Source: JANMEX01 sp049696015
GTDB lineage: Bacteria > Pseudomonadota > Alphaproteobacteria > Rhizobiales > Rhizobiaceae
Length of the DNA: 13,362 nt
Reading direction: 5' to 3'
Assembly: GCA_049696015.1 (NCBI GenBank)
Contig: JBAVTG010000173.1
Location: 1 to 13,362, forward strand
Positions 8,120-13,362 of the stretch are shown in pieces. The translations under genes were made by a program, and so were the position numbers. The notes beneath the pieces are model-generated. The model ran no database searches. It was given only the letters and a program-made list of their open reading frames with translations, and was not told where the DNA came from. How positions within the stretch are numbered: position 1 is the stretch's first letter; each line of letters starts with the position of its first letter.

Positions 8120-8746
8120 ATGCCATTAGCGGAAGGATTGAAGCAGGGCGAAGACGGTAAAATCCGCTGCTGGTGGCCTGGCGAGGATCCTTTCTATCAG
8201 CGCTATCATGACGAAGAATGGGGTCGTTTGGTTACTGACGATGCGCGCCTGTTCGAGAAAATCTGCCTTGAGGGCTTCCAGTCCGGCCTGTCGTGGATCA
8301 CGATTTTGCGCAAGCGCGACAATTTCCGCGCCGCCTTTGCCGGGTTCGATTTCCACAAGGTTTCAGAATTTGATGATGCCGATATCGCGCGCCTTCTCGC
8401 TGACAGCGGCATCGTGCGCCACCGCGGCAAGATCGTCTCGACGATCAACAACGCCAAGCGCGCCACCGAGATGCAAACCGAATTCGGGTCGTTATCCGCC
8501 TATTTCTGGAGCCATGAACCGCCCGCGCATGAGCTGCCGGCAAGGCATGACTACAAGTCGCTGATTGCCCAGCCTGTGACGCCCGCTTCGATGCGCCTGT
8601 CCAAGGATTTGAAAAAGCGCGGTTGGAGCTTTGTCGGCCCAACGACCTGTTATGCCTTCATGCAGGCAATGGGTCTGGTCAATGACCATCTGGAAGGCTG
8701 CCAATGCCGCGCGCCATTGTTGGCGCAGAAAGCTGCCCGTGGCTGA
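8120..8746 (+). CDS. tag: 3-methyladenine DNA glycosylase I (Tag)
   Basis: The product is 208 residues from this start. Tag is a helix-hairpin-helix-fold glycosylase that excises N3-methyladenine from alkylated DNA, starting base excision repair. The TAG-specific zinc site is complete and spaced as in the E. coli enzyme: C17 and H30 at the N-terminus, H190 and C194 in VNDHLEGC. ICLEGFQSGLSWITILRKR (48-66) holds the base-pocket glutamate (E51) and tryptophan (W59). GIVRHRGKI and KKRGWSFVGPTTCYAFMQA are also family signatures. The ATG at 8120 is 6 bases after GAAAGGG; ATG 8117 and GTG 8105 are in-frame alternatives that add a few non-conserved residues. The 3' end overlaps the next gene by 8 bases. 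Confidence 0.95.
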   Translation: MPLAEGLKQGEDGKIRCWWPGEDPFYQRYHDEEWGRLVTDDARLFEKICLEGFQSGLSWITILRKRDNFRAAFAGFDFHKVSEFDDADIARLLADSGIVRHRGKIVSTINNAKRATEMQTEFGSLSAYFWSHEPPAHELPARHDYKSLIAQPVTPASMRLSKDLKKRGWSFVGPTTCYAFMQAMGLVNDHLEGCQCRAPLLAQKAARG

Positions 8747-9122
8747 CCTTGGCAACCTCAAGGGACTGCCTGCCGAGCAGCAGCAAATGCTTGCCCCGCT
8801 GCGTGATTTGATACTGGCGACTGCACAAGAATTGCCAGGCGTGGGTGCGGTTGACGAGAGCCTGAAATGGGGCGAACCGAGCTACACGCCGCTCAAAAAG
8901 GGCATCGGCAGTTCCGTGCGTCTGGCTGTGCGCAAAGATGGCAAAGTGGCGGTCAATTTCATCTGCCATACCGGGCTGGTCGACCAATTTCGTGAGTTAT
9001 ATGCCGGAAAACTCATCTTTGAAGGCAACCGGACGATTGTTATCGACCCAGCCAATGCGCTGCCGGATGAGGAATTGTGCCACTGCATTGCAATGGCGCT
9101 GACCTATTTCATGATGCGATAA
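8739..9122 (+). CDS. DUF1801 (YdhG-like) small protein
   Basis: The product is 127 residues from a GTG at 8739, which lies inside the last codons of tag (8-base overlap). Upstream in-frame ATGs such as 8631 would overlap tag by over 100 bases and add residues that only mirror tag coding sequence. The motif SLKWGEPSYTPLKK (41-54), followed by a beta-rich segment (SSVRLAVRKDGKVAVNFIC), matches the DUF1801/YdhG fold, in which a WG-P-Y motif lines a pocket. No catalytic residues are known to me. No signal peptide or membrane segment is seen, so the protein is probably cytoplasmic. Overlap with tag implies coupled translation and perhaps a shared role, but DUF1801 has no proven part in repair. Confidence 0.85.
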   Translation: MADLGNLKGLPAEQQQMLAPLRDLILATAQELPGVGAVDESLKWGEPSYTPLKKGIGSSVRLAVRKDGKVAVNFICHTGLVDQFRELYAGKLIFEGNRTIVIDPANALPDEELCHCIAMALTYFMMR

Positions 9123-9129
9123 GTCACAT

Positions 9130-9143
9130 GCCCGAATTCGGGC
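9130..9143. repeat. 14-base perfect palindrome after DUF1801 gene
   Basis: GCCCGAATTCGGGC lies 7 bases beyond the DUF1801 stop. As RNA it could form a short stem with an AATT loop, extended by A-U and G-U pairs to 9128-9145. The tail (TCTCG) is not U-rich, so termination is possible but weak. Confidence 0.35.
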
Positions 9144-9193
9144 GTTCTCGCCGAGCCCGGCAAGCATTCAAATGGTTGTGATACGGGCTGAAT

Positions 9194-9232
9194 TGTCAGA
9201 CTGGTGACACAAATCTCGGACGGGTTACACAA
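9194..9232. promoter_or_regulatory. Repeat cluster upstream of the BA14K gene
   Basis: GGTGACACAA (9203-9212) is repeated as GGTTACACAA (9223-9232) with an exact 20-base period, which puts both copies on the same face of the helix. The first copy also closes an inverted repeat, TGTCA (9194-9198) and TGACA (9205-9209). A TTGACT (9240-9245) downstream could be a -35 box, but no convincing -10 is seen. A second small direct repeat, CATTGTTGG, lies at 9262-9270 and 9272-9280. An activator site is inferred only from layout. Confidence 0.35.
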
Positions 9233-9308
9233 TCTTAATTTGACTGCTGGGGAACAAGGTCCATTGTTGGACATTGTTGGGATATCAGTCCACACAAGGA
9301 GTCTGGCC

Positions 9309-9743
9309 ATGATCTTCAAACACACAGTCATGTCGCTGATGGCGGCAGGTGCGATTGCCCTTACATCCATTTCTTCGGCCGCCGCATTAACGTCTGTTCC
9401 GAGCAAGCCTGCGCCCATCGTCTCACAAGAGGCGCCGCTTCTCGTTCGCGATCATTTGCGTTTCGGAGGGCAGATTATCATCCGCAAGGGTTACCGTCAT
9501 TACAACGGCTACCGCGGCTATCGCGAATATCGCAGTGGATACGGCCGTCACAATGGCTACTGGTATCCGGGCGCAGCATTCGGGTTGGGCATCATTATTG
9601 CTCCGACTATTCGAAACAATGTTTATCGCGGTAACGCCCACCTCAACTGGTGCGAGAATCGCTACCGGTCGTACAGGCCCTATGACAACTCTTGGAAGCC
9701 GTACAACGGACCGCGCCGCATCTGTGTTTCGCCATACTATTGA
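9309..9743 (+). CDS. BA14K-family secreted protein
   Basis: The product is 144 residues. A signal peptide of about 26 residues is expected (a basic start, then MSLMAAGAIALTS, with a possible cut at SAAA). The middle is rich in Tyr, Gly and Arg (GYRHYNGYRGYREYRSGYG, 61-79). A hydrophobic glycine-containing segment follows (AAFGLGIIIAPTI, 89-101). The C-terminus HLNWCENRYRSYRPYDNSW (111-129) plus a final Cys is the BA14K domain, first known as a Brucella immunoreactive 14 kDa protein. The domain is widespread in Rhizobiales, and its exact role at the envelope is unsettled. AAGGAG precedes the ATG by 7 bases. The gene has its own terminator, so it is probably monocistronic. Confidence 0.88.
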   Translation: MIFKHTVMSLMAAGAIALTSISSAAALTSVPSKPAPIVSQEAPLLVRDHLRFGGQIIIRKGYRHYNGYRGYREYRSGYGRHNGYWYPGAAFGLGIIIAPTIRNNVYRGNAHLNWCENRYRSYRPYDNSWKPYNGPRRICVSPYY

Positions 9744-9771
9744 TTTGCGGCTTTGACGCAGACAACATGAT

Positions 9772-9804
9772 CGCCCCGCCGCAATCAGCGACGGGGCGTT
9801 TTTT
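9772..9804 (+). terminator. Rho-independent terminator of the BA14K gene
   Basis: CGCCCCG (9772-9778) pairs perfectly with CGGGGCG (9792-9798). An inner CGC/GCG pairing and an AATCA loop complete the hairpin, and TTTTTT (9799-9804) follows immediately. On the minus strand there is no T-run after the hairpin, so it should serve the plus-strand transcript. Confidence 0.88.
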
Positions 9805-9837
9805 GAACCTGGATTGCACAATTTGCTGTTTTGGCAA

Positions 9838-10272
9838 TCAACTGCCGTTCTTGGAAATCCAGTCCTTCATGAAGCCGATTTCGCTTTCCTGGGCGGCGAT
9901 GATGCCTTCGGCCAGTTTGCGCATCTCCGGATTTTTTCCAAACTGAAGTTCAATCTTGGCCATGTCGATCGCGCCCTGATGGTGGGGGATCATGCCCTTT
10001 GCGAAATCGATGTCGGCGTTTCCGGTGAAGGTGATGTCCATGCCAGTGTGCATGGCGCCGTTGGCTTTGGCGAATGCTTTTGAGCTCTCGCCCTGATCGC
10101 CCTTGGGCTGGCCCATATTCATCATCATGCCATCGCCCTGCATCTGGCTCATGTCATGGTTCATCATGCCGCCGCCCATCATATCCGGGGCAAAGCGCGG
10201 CGCGGCGATGAATCCGAGCACAAGGCCGACAACGAGCGCAATCAGCGCGCTGAGAAGTGTATTGGAGTTCAT
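9838..10272 (-). CDS. DUF305 protein with Met-rich segment (possible copper binding)
   Basis: The product is 144 residues. One hydrophobic helix (6-24) is followed by APRFAPD, giving an N-terminal anchor or uncleaved signal. Residues 31-53 contain ten methionines plus a histidine (MMGGGMMNHDMSQMQGDGMM and on), a pattern typical of Cu(I)-binding segments. The DUF305 core (about 70-142) has the family motif GMIPHHQGAIDMA (93-105) and a second helix with AAQESEIGFMKDW. DUF305 is a ferritin-like four-helix fold, and cyanobacterial copper protein CopM has it. Copper binding in the periplasm is therefore a reasonable inference and is not shown. AAAAGGATC precedes the ATG. It is the last gene of the minus-strand run that starts with cytochrome b561, 75 bases beyond its neighbour. 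Confidence 0.9.
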   Translation of the reverse strand: MNSNTLLSALIALVVGLVLGFIAAPRFAPDMMGGGMMNHDMSQMQGDGMMMNMGQPKGDQGESSKAFAKANGAMHTGMDITFTGNADIDFAKGMIPHHQGAIDMAKIELQFGKNPEMRKLAEGIIAAQESEIGFMKDWISKNGS

Positions 10273-10347
10273 GGTGTTGATCCTTTTGAATGCATAGCTT
10301 TCGCAAGCCAGATCCGCGGCTCGCGTTGAGTCGTCATGTCTAAGGGA

Positions 10348-10737
10348 TCAGGCGCGGGGAGGGGGCGTCGGCGGCAAAAAGCGCGTGCCATCCAGCCGGT
10401 TGTCATCAGGCATATCCTGCGTTTCGGAAATCGCTGCCATGCGAACCGTCTCGGCAAAAATCACCGGCGCGGCAACGCAGGCTGAACACACCATGTAATG
10501 GGGAGCGGAGGATTGATGTGCAGGTGTTGAACCATGGTCCATGCCGGGCATTGTGCCAAAGGTGTGTCCCGCATGATGCATTGTTGCATGGCCGGCGCCC
10601 GCATCCATCATCCGCCCCATGCCAAAGGGCGCGCCGGTTATGGCGAGAGCAAGGAGCATCAAGAAAAGCGCGGGCATGTATCGCATCGCCCCAAGATAGG
10701 TCCGCATCGGCCCTGCCGCAAGCTGGCGTGTCGTCAT
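10348..10737 (-). CDS. Met/His-rich small exported protein with CxxC (DUF2946-like)
   Basis: The product is 129 residues from an ATG that begins 4 bases after the stop codon of the YceI gene. Residues 19-37 are hydrophobic (RYMPALFLMLLALAITGAP), a signal or anchor; ATGs at 10707 and 10686 are alternative starts. The exported part, residues 40-82, has seven Met and seven His (for example MHHAGHTFGTMPGMDH), followed by HYMVCSACVAAP with C84 and C87. A proline-rich tail, FLPPTPPPRA, ends it. The size, CxxC motif and proline tail recall DUF2946, but I am not certain of that family. Metal, probably copper, coordination is suggested by residue content and by the DUF305 neighbour. It is part of the b561-YceI operon. 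Confidence 0.78.
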   Translation of the reverse strand: MTTRQLAAGPMRTYLGAMRYMPALFLMLLALAITGAPFGMGRMMDAGAGHATMHHAGHTFGTMPGMDHGSTPAHQSSAPHYMVCSACVAAPVIFAETVRMAAISETQDMPDDNRLDGTRFLPPTPPPRA

Positions 10738-10741
10738 ACCG

Positions 10742-11311
10742 TTAGCGCCTGCCAACCAGCTTCATGTCAAACTGCACCACATTCGAGTAGATCGGCGTGC
10801 CCACATCCATGCCATATGGCGCGCGCGAGATGCTGCCCAGCACGTGGAAATCGATCTGGCGGCCGTTCCGGTTTGAAAGACTGGCGGTGAAGCTCGCCGG
10901 TTTGGTGATGCCGCGCGCGGTCAAGAGCCCTTCAATCTTCGCCGTTGTCGCATTGACCTGTTTGACTGAGGTGGAGCGGAACGTGACTTTCGGGAACTTG
11001 GCGGAATCAAACACGGCAGACGAGCGCAGAAAATTCTCGATCCTGCTGTCCTTGGTCGCCACGCTTTCCGGGAACAGCGTGAACACGACGTCCGACTGCG
11101 AAACGCCCTTGTCGCTTATCGTGAAGACACCGGAGAATTTGCCAAACACCCCGTTTATGCCGCCGCCGCCAACCTGGCCGACTTTGAAGTTGATGCTGGA
11201 ACTGGGCTCGATCGTATATTTGCCCGCCGCCTCGCCGAGTATGTCGGCGCGAGCCGTTTCCACACAGAGCATGGCGAGGAGAGCAAGAGCTGATGCGCGG
11301 ACGATAGTCAT
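10742..11311 (-). CDS. YceI-family periplasmic protein
   Basis: The product is 189 residues. The signal peptide covers about residues 1-22 (ASALALLAMLCVETARA/D). The mature part is a YceI lipocalin-like barrel, starting AAGKYTIEPSSSINFKVGQ and including GVFGKFSGVFTI, FPKVTFRSTSVKQ, KIEGLLTARGITKPASF and FHVLGSISRAPYGMD. YceI proteins bind long isoprenoid or amphiphilic molecules in the periplasm and are often next to cytochrome b561 genes, as here. The ATG overlaps the TGA of the b561 gene (ATGA), so the two are translationally coupled. The same reading frame is open far upstream, but only inside the b561 coding sequence. Confidence 0.94.
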   Translation of the reverse strand: MTIVRASALALLAMLCVETARADILGEAAGKYTIEPSSSINFKVGQVGGGGINGVFGKFSGVFTISDKGVSQSDVVFTLFPESVATKDSRIENFLRSSAVFDSAKFPKVTFRSTSVKQVNATTAKIEGLLTARGITKPASFTASLSNRNGRQIDFHVLGSISRAPYGMDVGTPIYSNVVQFDMKLVGRR

Positions 11312-11889
11312 GGCCGAGTTCCTTTGCTGCCCTGCCTCGAAAGCGCAGGCATCATGCGCCTGAGCACGCTGTCGTGCAGGATGAAATGATGCCGCAGCGC
11401 CGCCGCGATGTGGGCAAGTGCGATGGCGGCTGCAGCGTATGCGAGCGCAAAATGCACCCAGCCCCACAGGAGCTCCGCTGCTTCCGAGACCGCCATGGGC
11501 AGCATCGGCATCACGAAGAGATTGAACACATAGCTCGGGATCTGCAGCGTTGACGCCGAGGCGATCGCCCAGCCGCTGAGCGGCACGGCGACCATCAGAA
11601 CGTAAAGCATCGCGTGCGCCGCGCGCGATGCCAGCCTCTCCCATGGCGCAAGGCCTTCGGCATCATCTGGCCTAGTGCCCGAAAGCGTCCAGATCAGCCG
11701 CAGCAAGGCGAGTGCCAAAATCAGAAAGCCGAACGATTTGTGCCACTGGAACAGATCAAACTGCCGCGCCGGGTCCGGCTCGCGCAGCATGTGCCATCCA
11801 AGGCCGATCTGCCCGATGAACAAAAGGCCAATCACCCAGTGAAAGGCAATGGCCACAGAGCCGTATTTTGTATCATTGTTGCGCAGCAC
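11308..11889 (-). CDS. Cytochrome b561 (CybB-type, di-heme membrane protein)
   Basis: The product is 193 residues from a GTG at 11889, with GGAG ending 9 bases before it. The frame is open back to 12018, but the residues upstream of VLRNNDTKYG look unlike the family. Four membrane helices are visible. The histidine ligands H17, H50, H146 and H160 have spacings of 33 and 14, very close to those of E. coli CybB. The protein is expected to pass electrons between quinol and a periplasmic acceptor such as superoxide or a partner protein. It is first in a minus-strand operon with YceI, the Met/His-rich protein and DUF305, and is divergent from hisS. If the operon handles copper, this could be its electron donor, which is inference. 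Confidence 0.93.
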   Translation of the reverse strand: MLRNNDTKYGSVAIAFHWVIGLLFIGQIGLGWHMLREPDPARQFDLFQWHKSFGFLILALALLRLIWTLSGTRPDDAEGLAPWERLASRAAHAMLYVLMVAVPLSGWAIASASTLQIPSYVFNLFVMPMLPMAVSEAAELLWGWVHFALAYAAAAIALAHIAAALRHHFILHDSVLRRMMPALSRQGSKGTRP

Positions 11890-12038
11890 GTATGTCGTCT
11901 CCAGCTTTGGCGAGCCTATCGTAATGTGAGGCCTATTGATGTCCCGCCACATCACGTTTGCGCGAGCGGCCGGCCGCCCTTGCCCCGCTCTCCCCCATCC
12001 GCTAGGAAGCGGCACCATTGAAATCAGGCCCTGTTCCC

Positions 12039-13362
12039 ATGTCCGACAAGCCCAAAAAGCCCCAGAAACTGCGCGCGCGCCAACCGCGTGGATTCATTGA
12101 TCGCAGCCCGGACGACATCCGCGCCACGGACCGGATGGTGGCGAAAATCCGCGAAGTTTATGAGCGCTACGGCTTTGATCCGGTCGAAACGCCGATGATG
12201 GAATATACCGACGCGCTCGGCAAATTCCTGCCCGATTCTGACCGGCCGAATGAGGGCGTGTTCTCGGTGCAGGATGATGACGAGCAGTGGATGAGCCTGC
12301 GCTATGATCTGACCGCGCCGCTCGCCCGCCATGTCGCGGAAAACATCAACGAGATCCAGCTGCCCTACCGCACCTACCGCCAAGGCTGGGTGTTCCGCAA
12401 CGAAAAGCCGGGCCCGGGAAGATTCCGCCAGTTCATGCAATTTGACGCCGACACGGTTGGCGCGCCGGGCGTGCAGGCCGATGCCGAAATGTGCATGATG
12501 ATGGCCGACACAATGGAGGCGCTGGGGATCAAGCGTGGGGATTATGTGATCCGGGTGAACAACCGCAAGGTGCTTGATGGGGTGATGGAGGCGATTGGCG
12601 TCACCGATCCGGGGCAGAAGCTCACCGTGCTGCGGGCGATTGATAAGAAGGACAAGTTCGGCGTTGAAGGAGTGCGGCTGTTGTTGGGCGCGGGGCGCAA
12701 GGACGAGAGCGGAGATTTTACAAAGGGTGCGGGGCTGGATGAAAATCAACAAATTCGCATTGTGAGCTTTCTAGAAATTGTTCATTCCGCGGCAGCGGAA
12801 CGTGCACGAGAAATTCACGCTGCTTCACCGACGTCAGGTACGATCTATATCGAGAAGCGAAATGACAAGCTTGCGCTTAATGCGCTCGAGCAAGCATTTG
12901 GCGAAAGCCCACGCTGTGTTGAAGGTATCAGTGAGCTGAGAGCGATTTCTGAAATGAGGGAATTGGCCGGTTACCGAAACGACCAGATATTCATTGATCC
13001 GTCATGTATTCGCGGCCTCGAATACTACACCGGCCCGGTTTACGAAGCCGAACTCTTGTTCGATGTCACCAATGAAAAGGGCGAAAAGGTCCAGTTCGGC
13101 TCGGTCGGCGGCGGCGGGCGGTATGATGGGTTGGTCAAGCGCTTCACCGGTCAGGATGTTCCGGCCACTGGCTTCTCCATCGGCGTCTCGCGGCTGATGA
13201 CCGCGCTGAAAAATCTCGGCAAGCTGGATGTCTCGGACGTCATCGCGCCGGTGCTGGTCACCGTCATGGACCGCGATGTGGAGAGCCTCGGCCGCTATCA
13301 GAAATTCACCCAGGATCTGCGGAATGCCAACATCCGCGCCGAAATGTATCAGGGCAATCCGA
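12039..13362 (+). CDS. hisS: Histidyl-tRNA synthetase HisRS (3' end beyond window)
   Basis: There are 441 codons from an ATG at 12039, still open at the window end; the alphaproteobacterial enzyme is near 500 residues, so roughly 60 are missing. Class II motif 2 is clear, FRNEKPGPGRFRQF (119-132). The histidine-specific motifs RGLEYYTG (325-332) and GGGGRYDG (357-364), and motif 3 GFSIGVSRL (378-386), are all present. The enzyme charges tRNA-His in the cytoplasm. The N-terminus SDKPKKPQKLRARQPRGF is the lysine-rich start usual for Rhizobiales HisRS. Residues about 235-320, between FTKGAGL and the histidine motif, are encoded by DNA of lower GC and look longer than I remember for relatives. 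The ribosome binding site is weak. Confidence 0.96.
   Translation, partial: MSDKPKKPQKLRARQPRGFIDRSPDDIRATDRMVAKIREVYERYGFDPVETPMMEYTDALGKFLPDSDRPNEGVFSVQDDDEQWMSLRYDLTAPLARHVAENINEIQLPYRTYRQGWVFRNEKPGPGRFRQFMQFDADTVGAPGVQADAEMCMMMADTMEALGIKRGDYVIRVNNRKVLDGVMEAIGVTDPGQKLTVLRAIDKKDKFGVEGVRLLLGAGRKDESGDFTKGAGLDENQQIRIVSFLEIVHSAAAERAREIHAASPTSGTIYIEKRNDKLALNALEQAFGESPRCVEGISELRAISEMRELAGYRNDQIFIDPSCIRGLEYYTGPVYEAELLFDVTNEKGEKVQFGSVGGGGRYDGLVKRFTGQDVPATGFSIGVSRLMTALKNLGKLDVSDVIAPVLVTVMDRDVESLGRYQKFTQDLRNANIRAEMYQGNP

Noticed and set aside
9262..9280. Tandem CATTGTTGG repeat upstream of the BA14K gene as a separate regulatory element
   Set aside because: Two 9-base copies with a 1-base spacer can arise by slippage, and there is no independent support for function.
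10742..11644. YceI frame read as a 300-residue protein
   Set aside because: The upstream part lies inside the b561 coding sequence; the ATG at 11311 starts a proper signal peptide and forms an ATGA overlap.
11890..12018. N-terminal extension of the cytochrome b561 frame to an ATG at 12018
   Set aside because: The added residues do not resemble the family, and a GTG at 11889 with GGAG upstream gives the expected N-terminus and histidine positions.
12024..12752. Minus-strand open frame of 242 codons antisense to hisS
   Set aside because: hisS motifs read clearly on the plus strand through this stretch; the antisense frame is a composition shadow.
1..13362. Mobile element, CRISPR array, tRNA or defence-system genes
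   Set aside because: No transposase or integrase motifs, no regularly spaced repeats, no tRNA-like cloverleaf and no defence-type domains were seen on either strand.

Overview
The window looks like chromosomal DNA of an alphaproteobacterium, most likely Hyphomicrobiales/Rhizobiales. GC is about 60 percent, and it carries a BA14K-family secreted protein, a DUF3422 membrane protein and a long alphaproteobacterial-type histidyl-tRNA synthetase. This placement rests on recognised protein families and not on a search. Thirteen protein-coding genes are supported, and two of them run off the window edges. I saw no tRNA, rRNA, CRISPR array, transposase or prophage gene. No gene-free gap exceeds 300 bases; the largest are 785-964, 7917-8119 and 9123-9308, all shared upstream regions.

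Region 1 (1-6991) is a glycolate-oxidation locus. A FadR-type GntR regulator on the minus strand (1-784, 3' end missing) is divergent from five plus-strand genes: a DUF3422 membrane protein, a HAD phosphatase, and glcD, glcE and glcF. The three glc genes overlap by one base each (TGATG junctions), so they are almost certainly translationally coupled. An imperfect palindrome lies in the divergent gap at 822-846 and is the natural operator candidate. A simple reading is that the HAD enzyme makes or salvages a small acid such as glycolate, that GlcDEF oxidises it to glyoxylate, and that the regulator senses it; the roles of the HAD enzyme and of DUF3422 are inferred. A GC-rich hairpin follows glcF.

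Region 2 (7095-9804) holds envelope and repair genes: a secreted L,D-transpeptidase (minus strand), divergent from tag (3-methyladenine DNA glycosylase I), which overlaps a small DUF1801 gene. A BA14K-domain secreted protein follows, closed by a strong rho-independent terminator.

Region 3 (9838-11889, minus strand) reads as an operon: a cytochrome b561, a YceI-family periplasmic protein (4-base ATGA overlap), a Met/His-rich secreted or anchored small protein with a CxxC motif (2-base gap after the YceI stop codon), and a DUF305 protein with a Met-rich stretch. The Met/His richness of the last two products suggests copper handling at the cell envelope, linked to electron transfer. This is the least standard part of the window.

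Region 4 (12039-end) is hisS, divergent from the b561 operon and cut by the window end. It contains an abrupt stretch of about 260 bases with about 48 percent GC, flanked by about 60 percent GC.
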